64,000 nucleotides of DNA, taken from the NCBI GenBank assembly GCA_947462335.1, contig OX381710.1:32293004-32357003 (forward strand). Reading direction: 5' to 3'. Positions 1-11,600 of the stretch are shown here, piece by piece. Source of the stretch: Harmothoe impar (taxonomy: Eukaryota; Annelida; Polychaeta; Phyllodocida; Polynoidae). Positions within the stretch are counted from its first letter, which is position 1. Each line of letters opens with the position of its first letter. The notes beneath the pieces are model-generated. The model was given only the letters and a program-made list of their open reading frames with translations. It was not told the origin of the DNA and made no database searches. The position numbers were made by a program, and so were the translations under genes.

Positions 1-304
1 GGACGGCAGCTGGCTAGTTGAATAAGCGTCAGCTTAGAAGATAATCCGTCCACGGGCTGGCGCGTCACACCTGTCGTTAATCACCTCCTGTAGTCTTTGT
101 ATACACAGTTGACCTGGCTTTATCTCTTCACCAGCTATAATCCCATATACATGTAGCGCACGTTACACTTGTTATCCCTCTTTTCATGCTGATGGATTAG
201 GGGTGGAAGGGTCCAGGTGAAAAGCAATTTGATTCCTCTCTGGAAGAGGGTGGGGCTCTAGGTGAAAACAAGCTTAGAACATCCGGATTAGCCGCTCTCT
301 CAGC

Positions 305-466
305 TATATAAAGAGCCTCAATTTTTCTTGGAACAGTACTTCACCTCTGCCCACTTCGTCTTGTTGTACACTATCAGTCACGAGGCAGACGCTCGAAGTA
401 GCAGATCTTTGCAGTATGGTTTATACAGGGGTTACCTGCTAATAGGAGTTTGTCTAAAAAAAATGG
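305..466 (+). promoter_or_regulatory. Possible TATA promoter and first exon
   Basis: A TATA box (TATATAAAG) lies at 305-313. About 150 bases downstream, at 463-466, an ATG plus one base is followed directly by a consensus splice donor (GTGAGTAG). This would suit a first exon that carries only a start codon, but I could not identify a continuing exon and the reading frame is one codon long. The gene, if any, is unknown. Chance is a real alternative. Confidence 0.2.
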
Positions 467-610
467 GTGAGTAGATCGCTTTTTTCTAAAAAAGACACTT
501 AGAACTCGGGTATGAATATGTAGCACTGTAAATAGTTAGTGTGAGTACACAGTAGAATCTACGGTACTATAGTCTTAACTGTCTAAAGACTGTGGAGCGT
601 GTTAATGTGC

Positions 611-749
611 GGTCTCCTTACTAATTTCACTTGACCAGGCTGGCAGGGTCAACTAGTCTAGGTAATTGCAACCACAAGGGTGGCTACTCAAGATCCAAGT
701 AGACCTACTACTACGAGATTGTCTTTTGACCACTCTGCCGCCTGGTGAC
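611..749 (-). repeat. SINE-like repeat, copy 1
   Basis: About 140 bp that recur at 1498-1636 with roughly 90 percent identity, and again, more diverged, near 43874-43965. Read on the minus strand the element starts with a tRNA-like head: GGCAGAGTGGTCAAAAG resembles the A box of Leu/Ser tRNAs, and a weaker B-box-like TGGTTGCAATTACC follows. This suggests a tRNA-derived SINE, but no poly-A or simple-repeat tail was pinned down, so the class is an inference. Confidence 0.55.
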
Positions 750-1497
750 TACATGCTCTAGTCTAGCTCGCCATACCCTAGTATAGTTCTCCGCTCTTTT
801 CGTCAGATGGCGCCACAATAGGATTTTTGTACATTTCTACGATACTCGCGAACATTTTAAACGCATAATGAACTATATAAGCAACAAAGCACACTTCTAA
901 TATATTGAATATAAAAAACATGTCAATGTTGTGTATTTCTGATAGAATGAGGCAGTTTCTTTAAAATATCAACTAAACTATAGCGAGATGAAAAATACTA
1001 CACCATATCTAAAGCGATATAAAAGATATATATAGTCAGAACCTCTCACGGATCGGTATTCTGCAACGGATCACTCCCACTCGTCCTCAAAAGCCACACA
1101 GGGCTCTCTGTCCATTAGGACTTTGAGCTTTGATGCTTTTGAGGTTTGATCCTATGCTGCCTAACATGAGGTGTAATTAATAACACCGATGTTAGTCGGC
1201 CCCTCTTTAGGGGCCACACAATAAACAAAGAATAGAAAGACTAAGGGACCGTTCACAAACGTCACCCCTATTTTTTTCTACGGGGTGGGTAGGTCTTAGG
1301 TTTAGCACTATCTGTCGTTGCAAATGGTGCTCGTGTAGAGTCGGCATGATGTACCAAAAGAACATTTATACACAATGATACCATTGTACAAATGTGTATA
1401 CCTAGTAGGCAATGTCTAATCATCAAATCTAAGAGGGTACTATAGTTTTATTATACTTTTATAGGCTATTTTAAAATCCAAGCTTAGCCTAGTTCAT

Positions 1498-1636
1498 AGT
1501 CTCCTTACCAATTTTCACTTGACCAGGCTGGCAGAGCCAACTAGTCTAGGTAATTATAACCACAAGGGTGGCTACTCAAGATCCAAGTAGACCTACTACT
1601 ACGAGATTGCCTTTTGACCACTCTGCCGCCTAGTGA
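1498..1636 (-). repeat. SINE-like repeat, copy 2
   Basis: Second copy of the element at 611-749, in the same orientation. It shares the core ACCACAAGGGTGGCTACTCA and the run GTAGACCTACTACTACGAGA. The two copies are only about 750 bp apart, so a local duplication is an alternative to two independent insertions. Confidence 0.55.
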
Positions 1637-1654
1637 TATTTCTATATATAAGTT

Positions 1655-2000
1655 ATATAACTTTGTTTGTTAACAAACAGTCACGTGTCACGTGGTGTTG
1701 TTTACAAACAAGAGAGCCACGTGGTGTTGTTTACAAACAAAACCCTAAGTAGGCCACGTTACCATAGTTACCAGAATGCCGGCTTCTGATTGGCTGAGCC
1801 TAAGTAGGTCACGTGACGTAAGTAGGTCACGTTACCATGGTTACCAGAATGCCGGCCTCTGATTGGCTGAGAGCTTCTAAGTAGGTCAGTAGGTCACCCA
1901 GAATGCTGGCTTCTGATTGGCTGAGAGTCCTAAGTAGGTCACGTTACCATGGCAACGGGTCACGTGACCAAATGGAGGCCTCTGATTGGCTGCAGGTCGA
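1655..2000. promoter_or_regulatory. CCAAT-box / E-box cluster in degenerate tandem repeats
   Basis: The motif TCTGATTGGCTG (an inverted CCAAT box, the NF-Y core) occurs four times, near 1785, 1857, 1911 and 1979. E-boxes of the CACGTG type occur at about five places between 1682 and 1967, several as GTCACGTGAC. The phrase AAGTAGGTCACGTTACCATGG also recurs in whole or part. A 23-bp phrase with TTGTTTACAAACAA is duplicated near 1690 and 1720. Such density of NF-Y and USF/Myc-type sites is typical of promoters or enhancers, but no adjacent gene was recognised. Similar sites recur at 2583-2690. Confidence 0.45.
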
Positions 2001-2708
2001 TTGAGTAATAAACAGTACTTAAGCATAGTCCCGTTCCGATACATACTATACTACTGACTTTGGGGTAATCTGTTATAGAATCATATAGTATTTAGCCACA
2101 TTTATGTATGAAATAACATCTTAAAGTAATTAAATTTCTCTGTAGTTCTTTCAGAATATAGTTTCTAATATTTTACATCCAGAAATAATATTTTGAACAT
2201 ATGTGACTCAATCCAGCATAATAGACCTTATGTCGCACTAGCGCGAGCCGTGAAAATGGGGTCTGAAGGGTAAAACATGTATTTCACTGAAATTAGGTTT
2301 TCAATGGATTTGTTTGATTTATACTGTTATCATGCCATTCCCTGAGTTTTAAATCCATATGAAATTCCTAACAGTGTTAATTTCACATTTTAAGAACCCC
2401 TACATGGATGTTTTGTCAAGAACAAAGGCTGTCGAGACGGTATACACGATGCATTTTCCGTCTATTTTGTTGCTCTGTCAGAACCCCCCATCCCGGGCCC
2501 CATGCCCATGTTTGGCATGCTTTTGTGTGGCGCGAACTCGTCTACCCAATGGCAGGCTCTCTTACAATCGTAAGTTGTCAGTCAGCCAATCACAGGGTGT
2601 TTTTCAAATGCCTTTGGATCGCATCAGACCAAACAATCCCTTGACAACACATCACGTGACACAAATGCGACCCGCTGATTGGCCGAGCGCCCAGCGTCCT
2701 CTTCCGGT
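2001..2708. other. Unassigned sequence with further CCAAT/E-box sites
   Basis: No gene recognised. A CCAAT box sits near 2585 (CAGCCAATCACAG), an E-box near 2652 (TCACGTGA) and an inverted CCAAT near 2677 (CTGATTGGCCGAG). These are just beyond the 3' end of the LINE. The two short overlapping plus-strand reading frames here show no family features. Confidence 0.3.
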
Positions 2709-3084
2709 TTGAGTTGATTGATTGAAATTCCTTTATTTATACTGAATAAAGATAGGTCAAAGACCTGTATTCTTCTAGATCCAGTCGATTGAACAGAATC
2801 AGACTGAGTACAATAAGACAATGGTATGTAAATAAGAGAGATATATAAAGGAGGCATAGGCTTAGAGCCATGACTTAGTATAATAGTGCTAGATGTTAGT
2901 ATATGCAATGTTGTGGAGGTGGTGATGTTATTACCACATGGAGGATGTTATATCCATTTATTGGGACAGATGGTAATGTCCAAGTTAAATGATGGTCAGT
3001 CATTTAACTGTAGTCATATGGTCAGAGAAGGTTTCTGGTGAAAACATAAACACACAAGTGTCCAGATTATATCAAACATATAAT

Positions 3085-5943
3085 CTAAACATAGGTGTCA
3101 ATCAATTCCATATGGGTTTTCTTGTTCCAGGAGGTAAATTTGGAGCTCTCTCTCACGGATCTTTCTTCCACAGTAAGGGCATTCCATGCCCCTGCCAATC
3201 TATACCTCAGAGACCGAACATATGCAGGATTTTTGGCTCTTTTTTGGAAAAGTAGCCTCTGATCCCTTCTTCTAGTGGCCACATTAATTATATGTAATTC
3301 TTCAGGAATTAATGATTTTGAAAAGGCTAAATCCAATATGTGCATACGTCTTCTATCCTTAAGTTTATTCAATTTGGCTTTCCTGTGAAGAGCTGCAGTA
3401 TTTAAAATTCCAGTTCTTCTGTAGGCTATTCTGAGGCATCTATTAACCAATTTCTGTACATTTTCAAGGCTTGTCTTAGAGGCAACATCATAGAATACAT
3501 CGCAATAATCAATAATAGGTACCACCATAGTTTTTGCTACCTTAACAGCTGCATTTTGGGGTAGGTCATGTTTAACATAATTAAACATAAATACTTTGTG
3601 CCGAACACTGTGAACCAAAGTGGGTATGTGATGATTAAAATTTAACATGGGGTCGAGAGTAATACCCAGATACCTGTATGAGGGGGCATAGGCAATATTA
3701 TCCTGTCCAATTTTTAATAAAGGTTTAGTTAGGCGTCTCCTTAGTGCTTTATTTGCAAAAACCATAAATTTGGTCTTTTTACTGTTTAAGGATAGCTTAT
3801 TGGCATTACACCAACTGGCAATATGAGCAAGGTCATTGTTAATTTTATTAGTTATATTAGTCTCAGGTGCATGAGCTAGATATATCACTGTGTCATCAGC
3901 ATAATGCTGACATTTTAGGTGGATTAAAGATGAGTGCATGTCGTTAATATAAGTTAAAAATAGCAGTGGGCCTAGTACGGAGCCCTGAGGGACCCCGCAG
4001 GTAATATTATGGTAGTCTGAAAGGATGCCATTAGCTTTAGTGCGTTGTCTTCTATCTGTTAGGTAATTTTCAATTAGTGAGGTAGCAGTGTTAGTAAGGC
4101 CTAAGTCAGATAATTTTAATTTTAATATGGTGTGGTTTAAAGTATCAAAGGCTTTAGAAAAATCGAGAAATATAGCTGTAGTGCATTGTTGAATGTTAAG
4201 TGATTCAAATATGTTATTAGTTAATTTTTCTATGCTGTGAAAAGTTGACCTTTGTGGTCTGAAGCCGTCCTGATTTTCATATAGGATATTATTATTAATT
4301 AGATAAGTTAGTAATTGTTTATGGAGAACCTTTTCCATTATCTTAGCTGGCAGAGGCAATATGGAGATCGGTCTTAAATTATTAACATCAGACCTGTCCC
4401 CACCCTTAGGTAGGGGGGTCACAATAGCTTCTTTCCAAGCATGGGGGAAAACTGAGGTTCTTATGACTAGGTTTATTAGGTGAAGGAGATGGTATGGTAG
4501 AGTAATAAAAGTGTCTTTGAATATTTGAGAAGAAATATTTGGAATACCAGAAGATTTGTTTACATTAATTTTCCTTACTAATTTGATTGCTAGTTCGACT
4601 TCACATTCCTGAAAACTAAATTGGGGTGGAAGAGGAGGGATATTACTATGATAAGGTAAGGTTAAATTTTGTGCCAAGCGATCTCCTATTGTTGCAAAAT
4701 ATTTATTTATGAAATTAGCAGTTTCTTCAGATCTAATATGGGTATTATTGCTTTTGTCTTGCAGGGAGTAGACTGGGGATCTATTCTTTGGGTTCATAAG
4801 ATTATTAATAGATTTCCAATATTCTTTGGGTTTATTATGAAATTTTACAAATTGTTGCTTATTAAATCTATTACGTGCAAGTCTTTTTTCTTCATTGGCC
4901 AGGTTTCTCAGAAATATCGCAATGTTATGATCATCGTCATTTTGTGTACGTCTATATTTCTTCATAGCATCATCCCTGTCCCTAAAGAGTGTTAGTAAAT
5001 CGTTAGTAACCCATTCCTTCTTTTTCTGCGTGCATTTAAAAGTTTTAATGGGGCAGGTGAAGTCAAGTAGGAAATGGATCTTGTCCAATAAAATATTCCA
5101 TGCAATATTAGGGTCAGGCGCATCCCAGAATGTATTCCAATTAATATTTTTAAGCCCAGTTGTATAATTATCAGGAATATAATTCTTATAGGAGCGTCCT
5201 GTGAATGTGATTGGTGTTTTGACCTCGGGGGTGAAATTCCTTGTTACAAATATGGGATAATGGTCTGTGACGGTGATGTGTGAAACACCAGAAGAAGTAA
5301 TTTGAGACGAGTTGGTTAGTATTAGGTCAATTAAGGTATTTTCTCCCTGTGGATTTTTGTGAGTAAATTGTTTGATTAATTGGCTTAATGCAAATGTAGT
5401 CATAAAGTTTTTTAATCTATCATGATCTCCATATTTTTTCTTAACATTAATGTTAAAGTCGCCTAGCATAAAAATCTCTTTGCCTGGGGTCCTAGTTAGG
5501 GTTGTTAGTAATAAGGTTAGTTTAGTGAAAAAGATATCAATATTGCCATCAGGGGGCCTGTAAATATTGAACAGGTGAATAGTCTTGCCATTGCCCTTAT
5601 TCAGGATTATATATTGCACTTCCATATCAATGTTACAAATATTTTTATCTCTTTGTTCTACATAGGAGACATCGTTTGCTATATATGTCACTACACCGCC
5701 ACCACATGTCTTTGCTCCTGGTAGAGTAAGGTCTCTATCCAGCCTGCAAAAGTTATACCCTTCTAATACAAATGTATCGTCTTTATGCATAGACGTTAAC
5801 CAGCTTTCAGTGAGCCCAATGCAATCAGCCTGTGAATTTTCAAACATTATTCTAGCATCGTCAATTTTACCTGGTAACGTGCGTATGTTGTAATTAACTA
5901 GATGTAAACCTCTCTGCCTATCAAAGTTAAGATCATGGGACAT
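3085..5943 (-). CDS. LINE ORF2: endonuclease and reverse transcriptase
   Basis: Uninterrupted 952-residue ORF. Residues about 12-235 form an AP-endonuclease-like (exonuclease-endonuclease-phosphatase) domain: N in LVNYNIR, catalytic E in GLTESWL, GDFNIN, the TLIDLILT segment and the terminal TDHYPIF. Residues about 470-740 are the reverse transcriptase: QDGFRPQRST, the LDFSKAFDTLNH block, GVPQGSVLGPLLF and the catalytic YADDTVIYL. The C-terminal 200 residues carry the WN and RRR-rich region usual in the CR1/Jockey group. No RNase H domain was seen. The enzyme nicks DNA and copies its RNA into the genome (target-primed reverse transcription). An intact frame of this length suggests recent insertion or activity; placement within the CR1/L2/Jockey group was not resolved. 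Confidence 0.92.
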   Translation of the reverse strand: MSHDLNFDRQRGLHLVNYNIRTLPGKIDDARIMFENSQADCIGLTESWLTSMHKDDTFVLEGYNFCRLDRDLTLPGAKTCGGGVVTYIANDVSYVEQRDKNICNIDMEVQYIILNKGNGKTIHLFNIYRPPDGNIDIFFTKLTLLLTTLTRTPGKEIFMLGDFNINVKKKYGDHDRLKNFMTTFALSQLIKQFTHKNPQGENTLIDLILTNSSQITSSGVSHITVTDHYPIFVTRNFTPEVKTPITFTGRSYKNYIPDNYTTGLKNINWNTFWDAPDPNIAWNILLDKIHFLLDFTCPIKTFKCTQKKKEWVTNDLLTLFRDRDDAMKKYRRTQNDDDHNIAIFLRNLANEEKRLARNRFNKQQFVKFHNKPKEYWKSINNLMNPKNRSPVYSLQDKSNNTHIRSEETANFINKYFATIGDRLAQNLTLPYHSNIPPLPPQFSFQECEVELAIKLVRKINVNKSSGIPNISSQIFKDTFITLPYHLLHLINLVIRTSVFPHAWKEAIVTPLPKGGDRSDVNNLRPISILPLPAKIMEKVLHKQLLTYLINNNILYENQDGFRPQRSTFHSIEKLTNNIFESLNIQQCTTAIFLDFSKAFDTLNHTILKLKLSDLGLTNTATSLIENYLTDRRQRTKANGILSDYHNITCGVPQGSVLGPLLFLTYINDMHSSLIHLKCQHYADDTVIYLAHAPETNITNKINNDLAHIASWCNANKLSLNSKKTKFMVFANKALRRRLTKPLLKIGQDNIAYAPSYRYLGITLDPMLNFNHHIPTLVHSVRHKVFMFNYVKHDLPQNAAVKVAKTMVVPIIDYCDVFYDVASKTSLENVQKLVNRCLRIAYRRTGILNTAALHRKAKLNKLKDRRRMHILDLAFSKSLIPEELHIINVATRRRDQRLLFQKRAKNPAYVRSLRYRLAGAWNALTVEERSVRESSKFTSWNKKTHMELIDTYV

Positions 5944-6561
5944 TAAAAGTGTGTATAAATTTCCTAAGAGAGAGCACCCCCCCCTGTTTCAACAGCATGT
6001 TTGACCAGAAACCTTCATATAAATTAAAGTTTGATTCCGAAATGTAAAGTATAGCACTTGTGCAAGGGCATGTGCAATAAAATGCTACCCAAGCAACTAT
6101 TTCCGTTAAGTATGTCGTTAGAGTAGAATATAATGAGCCTAATGACTCTGTGTATATGATACCAGTAACAAGCTTATAACAGTACTGGCATGGTATTAAA
6201 TAATTAGTGGAGAGTCGGGTTAGTAACAGACGTGTTGCACCCTCCAGGTTACTATATCAGTGACCCTTCGGGATTACACAGTAGGGACCAGTATTGAAGC
6301 AGTTCATTGGTGATTTCATTGGTCTATTAGTGTGTTAGATACGTGAAAATGCAAATGAAAATAAATCTAATGTGTATTCCACATACACAGGATGTAGCCA
6401 AGAGCGAGGCATGCTTTGACTCATAATAATGTTCATCACAGTTCGTAAGAGCAAGCATGACATAGTAATCCTATATGGTCCGTATATTGGATGTCCATTA
6501 TAGGCACACAAATGTGCAGGCTTATGTTTTTGATATTTATATGCAGTCCATAATAATCTAG

Positions 6562-7047
6562 CTAAGTGCAAAGGTCTATTAATGTTGGTAATGTTGGTTT
6601 TCCTAGGTCACTCAGTAGATTGTCTATCACTTGGTGAGGGTTTGGATGGTCTTGTTCGGAAAGGCCCCTGAATATCATGTTGTTCTTCCTGGTGGAACTA
6701 TCAAGTTTTTCCCTTTGGGTGGTCAGGTCATCAATTATGGATCCTTGTATAGCCACTTTTATCTCAAGGCTTCCTACTTGTTTCTCCAGTTCAGCGATTC
6801 TCTGCCTTTGGGAGGTCACTGTGTCCGTCAGTTTCTTAATTTGTTTGTTATTTGATGCAATCTGAGTGGCATTTTGAGCAATGGTGTTGTTGAGCATGAG
6901 CAGCTTGTGCATAAACTTTTTTTCAAGTTCTTCTAAGGAGGAGACAGGAGGGTCGATCTCAGGGCAAGTGGTGCTGCTTTCACTTCCATCATCATCATTG
7001 TCATCGCCTTCTTCCTTATTATCATCATCTCCATCGTCATCATCATC

Positions 7048-7083
<36 letters not shown>

Positions 7084-7662
7084 TTCCTTATCATCATCAC
7101 CATCCCTGTCATCATTACCGATGCTCCCTTCATCCAGATTGATACTGCTCACGGCCTCTTCCTTGCTACCAACTTTTTCGTCAGATTGAGCACTCGTGAG
7201 GTTTCTCTCCGGTGTGGAGGGTGGCAAGTCTAGTCCTACCTGGGGCTGTGTGGCGGTTAGCTCCAGAATTAGAGCACTTACGTCGTCAAGCGGTTTGGTA
7301 GGTGAAGTTATGAGATCCTCATTAAAAAGAGAAATATCTGAGCCAGCTGGGGGGGTATTTTCCAGATTTAATTTCTTCTTACCATGCTTTTTCTTTTGTT
7401 GCTTAGACTTGGCGGATTTTGGGGTGGATGTGTCCTGGGTGGATGTGTTCTGGGTGGATGCCGATCCAGGTTCATTGTTGTCGGCTCTAGCTCCCTTTGG
7501 AGCCCGCTGAGGTAGTGGGTGGGATTGGCCTGGGGGTATAACACCGGTGGTACCTCCATTGTCGCCCTCCTTGTCGGTGCGGCTTCTGGTGGTTCTTTTA
7601 TAATCCTTTTTTGGAGCTTCTGCCATGATAAATCCTTTCACGGTTAGTCCATATAGAATCAC
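6562..7662 (-). CDS. LINE ORF1-like protein, coiled coil, probably C-terminally truncated
   Basis: A 366-residue ORF upstream of ORF2 on the same strand. It starts with a basic Ser/Thr-rich region (KRTTRSRTDKEG). A very acidic Asp-rich stretch encoded by a TCA/TCC microsatellite (about residues 185-225) comes next, then a heptad-patterned coiled coil (about residues 250-320) and RKNNMIFRGLSEQ. That last motif is the junction where RRM-like or zinc-knuckle parts usually begin in LINE ORF1 proteins. The frame ends about 35 residues later, so the nucleic-acid-binding C-terminus is missing or broken. The 620 bases between ORF1 and ORF2 (5944-6561) contain only an unrecognised 78-residue frame. 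Such proteins normally bind the LINE RNA in cytoplasmic particles. Confidence 0.7.
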
Positions 7663-7913
7663 AACTCAATCACGGGTTAGGTACTCCAAGGTAATAATCA
7701 ATAGGGTGTAGCAATATGCCAGTAATCACGAGAATATGCAGAGCCGAGGTGGCGAGTGACCTTCTACTCATAGACCATGACTAGTTGTTTACCACGAGTC
7801 GGCGGCAAGAGACAATTTTGGTAACGGGTGTATTTTCATGTTTAAACACAGAATTATTATCAATTATGAACCCAAACAGTGTATTTTGAATACGCAAACA
7901 TTCAGGACATGAA

Positions 7914-8084
7914 ATGGCTGAGTTGAACACAGTGGCCAATGCCCTTAACGCCATAACTAAGGCCAACTTAACAACCGCTGTTGCCGAGCAGGGAGTATGG
8001 CGTCAGCTTGTGAACGATTATTTCCTATTCCCTGAGAATTTTGATGATTCTGAGGATTCTGTAATTGATATTACCCCTACTTAG
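7914..8084 (+). CDS. Small ORF, possible 5' exon of the DUF7869-like gene
   Basis: A 56-residue frame starting MAELNTVANALNAITKANL and ending in an acidic DDSEDSVIDITPT stretch. It lies just upstream of, and in the same direction as, the DUF7869-like gene. The acidic SED motif echoes the next frame at 8314-8466. A splice could leave at 8059/8060 (TCT, then GTAATT), but the phase chain to 8689 was not resolved. It could instead be an independent small ORF or chance. Confidence 0.35.
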   Translation: MAELNTVANALNAITKANLTTAVAEQGVWRQLVNDYFLFPENFDDSEDSVIDITPT

Positions 8085-8313
8085 TGTTATTTACTACAGG
8101 TGTCTGCTGCCAGGGGTGTTTCTCAAAATTAAATTCTAAGAAGTTACCGGTACTTGTTAACCATGAGCGTAGCTTTAGTGCGAGGATGTGACCTGAATTC
8201 CTGTGGACCAATCAAAGCAAAGCCCTGTGACAGATTGAGGTCATGAGCCCCAGTAATCCATTTAAAAGGGCTGGAGGGACTTACTTGATTTAGTACTGAA
8301 GGAGTAGTGGTAG

Positions 8314-8466
8314 GGAACCATTTCCTCGTCCAACGAATTCGATTCTGAGGATTCTGATCAGGATAGTGAGTCTGATACTGAGGAGAATGATGGAGAGGAT
8401 GTTGCAGAATCATCAGATGAGGAAGATGCACCCTTTAGTTACCCCTCATTAGTTTTAAGTTTGTGA
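8314..8466 (+). CDS. Acidic Ser/Asp-rich possible exon
   Basis: Open frame directly preceded by an AG (GTGGTAG), encoding an acidic run with NEFDSEDSDQDSESDTEEN and ESSDEEDA. Family members of the downstream gene, as I recall them, have a similar acidic serine-rich N-terminal region. A strong donor (GTGAGT) is seen near 8368. Joining to the neighbouring exons is not established. Confidence 0.35.
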   Translation, partial: GTISSSNEFDSEDSDQDSESDTEENDGEDVAESSDEEDAPFSYPSLVLSL

Positions 8467-8688
8467 ATGAATTAAATCAATACTAATTACTAATTAGTGC
8501 ACTTTTGCATTGGTCTGGAATATTGTATCTGTTTTTAATTTACAATTCAGACCTACATAGATCCCAAAAATTATAATTATGTGCATTTATTGTGACTAGG
8601 CTTTTTAAAATGTCAACTAATATTTCTGTTTTATACTCTGTTCATAATGTATACTTTTGCACTAACTATCCTTATTTCTGGTCAACAG

Positions 8689-11600
8689 TTGTAAGTGTCA
8701 ATATGGGGACAACAATACACCATGCAGTACAATGTTCATGCCAGATGAGTTCAGAGAGCGACGTGAAGAGGTCGCCCAGCTGAACAGAGGTAAGCTGACT
8801 AAAAATTAATAACTATAGAAATAATTCTTTTACACATTGTTGTAAAGAGTTGGTTACAACATCACTAAATATGTGCATTTGATTTGATTTGACCCACATT
8901 GAGTCTTTATTTCTCATGTCTATGATTATAATAAAAACAAAAACAAAAAGCTGTTATTAATTCTACTTGACAGCCGAGCTGGATATGCTGCTACTGGGGG
9001 TGATGGCTTCATCAACTCGGACATATTATAGACTAGGCAATAAACAGGTTTGCCAGTGTACGTTTGCATTCTTCCATTGGTAAGTACACAGTCAAGTACA
9101 ACTACATTGTACCGGGGTACCAAAAGCTTTTTTTTCTGAAATCTATCAAAATCACCAATTTGGACATTTTTGGGAAAATTTGCTTTTTTTCAATTTTGAA
9201 CTTTTTTCTCGCCAATTTGGCCATTTTCAGGGAAATTTTTTTTTTCTTTTTTTCTTTGGGGGGGGGGGGGGCATGATGCATGAATGAAGCAGGGCTGCAT
9301 TCAAGCATCATACCCACCCAACATGCATCATGATCACCAAGGTTGATGCTTCAATACAGCCCTTGGGTGTTACTTTAACAGGGCTGCATTCAAGTATCAT
9401 GCCAACCCTACATGCATCAAGATTACCAAGGATGATGCTTGAATGCAGCACTGGAGTGTTACTTGGCAGGGCTGCATTCAAGCATCATGCCAACCTTCAT
9501 GCAACATGAGTACCAAGGATGTAGGGTAAACCGCCCGTATGTGGCCCTGTTGAGGAGCTGAAACCCACAAGACTGACTTTGATACAATATTACATGTAGA
9601 AAGAGTGATCCAATCCTCATGAAGTATGCAGCACTTTTCATTGGGACACTGTTTGGAATGCTATAAACATGTCAAAAATATTGATTTCTATGTAATATAT
9701 TGTGAAAATGCTGATTAAAGTAAGGTACCCTTTGGACATTGAATTGGTACCATAACTGGCCCACCTTGTACCTTGAGTGGCCCACTCCAATAAAACACTG
9801 TTTATGCATCTGTAACTTGGTAAATGTGGTTACAATGTTATGTCCCATTAGAATATAATGAAATATAGCCTCATGCACATTGTTAGTTCCAATAGCAAGC
9901 CTATGAATATGCTTTAAGGCTACTCTCCTATCTTGCCTTCTTGGGGGCTACCTTCTGTTCTGTTGACCTCTAGGCATAATTATGCCCATTTCTGCTTCTG
10001 GGGGCATAGTGTACCACTAAACAAAAAAATAATTAATACTCAGGAACTTTTCTCTGTATAACAGTATTTTATGTTCTTATATGGTTCACCAAAAAACTTT
10101 GTATGCCGAATGTCTACATTTAATGAGCTACAGCATGGTTGCTAAAGGCCTCAACTGTGGGGAGACCGGAACCAGGGACCTCTCACACTAAAGTTCTAAG
10201 CCCTGCCTATGTAGCCACGGAGGCCAGACAAGTGTGGGGAGTGTAGAAGTGCCCCCATTTTTTGTTCACTCAGCCCTAAGCTGTGGCTATAAGGTATAAC
10301 CTATCCAAATAGGGACATTTAGCAATCCTGACATAGCTTATGAAACATAGACATAAGGTCCCTTATTACAGAAGGCCTGGATCTGAATTCCCAATGTACA
10401 TACTCAGTCTCAATGTCATACAAGTATAGCTTTCAGCAGTTCTAACACCATATCCAGAATAGAGTAGGGGTACAGCATTAGCCTAGCATACAGAAGATCC
10501 TGGGTTCGATACTCAATAGAGCAGTTTTTCTCTGACCAGAAATCAGGTTGATCTCCATGTAAATTTATAGACAAAATAATGAAAAAACGTTTTTCCCACA
10601 TCATATAACGTATTTTGTTAATTGGGTTCTAGGGGGCAATCCATATATTTTGTATTCAATCTTCAAATATATTTCACCCTACACCTGGCAAAGCACAGCA
10701 TAGCCTATACTGTTGGTGGGCCACTCATGGTTGAGTCTCTGGGCCACTTTAGGTACTCCTGTACTGGTGACAATCAATCAGCAAAATCTACCTAATTGAT
10801 ATAGGATTTTCACCAAATGAAGATGGCATGTCAATGTAAAGGTAATATGGATGGAAAATGAGGTAAAAGTTTGGATCTTACTGGAAAACTATAGGCACAC
10901 TGTTGAGGTGTAGCAAGTCTTTTTCTTGAAAGCTATCAATGAAAAGAGGGCTACATGTCACACAGACATGTCATGTTTGGCACTCTTTAGAAAACACTGT
11001 GGCTACTCTATGGATAATATAAACTGTGATATTGGTACATAATTGACTCTTCTTTCATACCTGTATTAATAAATTTGGAAAATTTAACCATAAAGACTGA
11101 TGTCTAGAAGTATAGATGGGCCACTATAGGTACTTGTCATGCAGGGGGGCCACTTAGGGGCGGTTTACCCTAACATTGACCCTCCCATTCATTGTTGGCT
11201 GCCCGGTAGATCTAACCCATACTTCTACCAGCCGTGTCTGCTCCAATGATATCTAGGTCAAGCAGCTGTGATTGGCCAGAAGTAGGTCCAACTGACAGGT
11301 TACGACTCAGTTTTATTTGTGTCAAACCAGAGGGTGTGTCTAGGCTACAGCAACCTACCGGTATCTTTTAGGCTATAGGAACATACCCATATATTCTAGC
11401 CTATAGCAACATGCCTGTTTTTTTCTAGGCTATAGCAACATATCAGTATGTTGTAGGCTATAGCAACAATACGGTCTGTTGTAGGGTATAGAAACATATC
11501 AGTATATTGTAGGCTATAGTAACATACCGGTATCTTATAGGCTATATATGTATCAACCCATTGTTGCTATCTGCACATTAAACATGACATGAAGTATGCA

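Larger units (their letters stand above)
2712..7700 (-). mobile_element. Non-LTR retrotransposon (CR1/L2/Jockey-type LINE)
   Basis: A minus-strand LINE of about 5 kb with an ORF1 (7662-6562) and an ORF2 (5943-3085), and a 3' untranslated region ending near 2712. The 3' tail on the minus strand is AATAAAGG followed by short ATCA-type repeats (complement of GATTGATTG at 2715-2725). This fits the microsatellite 3' ends of CR1/L2 elements rather than L1 poly-A tails. The 5' end is not defined; it lies somewhere upstream of ORF1, near 7700. No clean target-site duplication was seen. Confidence 0.8.

Noticed and set aside
6335..6571. 78-residue minus ORF between LINE ORF1 and ORF2
   Set aside because: Does not continue ORF1 in frame and has no CCHC or RRM-like motif; probably decayed LINE sequence.
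6881..7189. Plus-strand poly-Ser ORF
   Set aside because: Antisense of the Asp-coding microsatellite in the LINE ORF1.
10448..10530. Functional tRNA gene
   Set aside because: A and B box spacing is tRNA-like, but acceptor and D stems do not pair, so a SINE or pseudogene is more likely.
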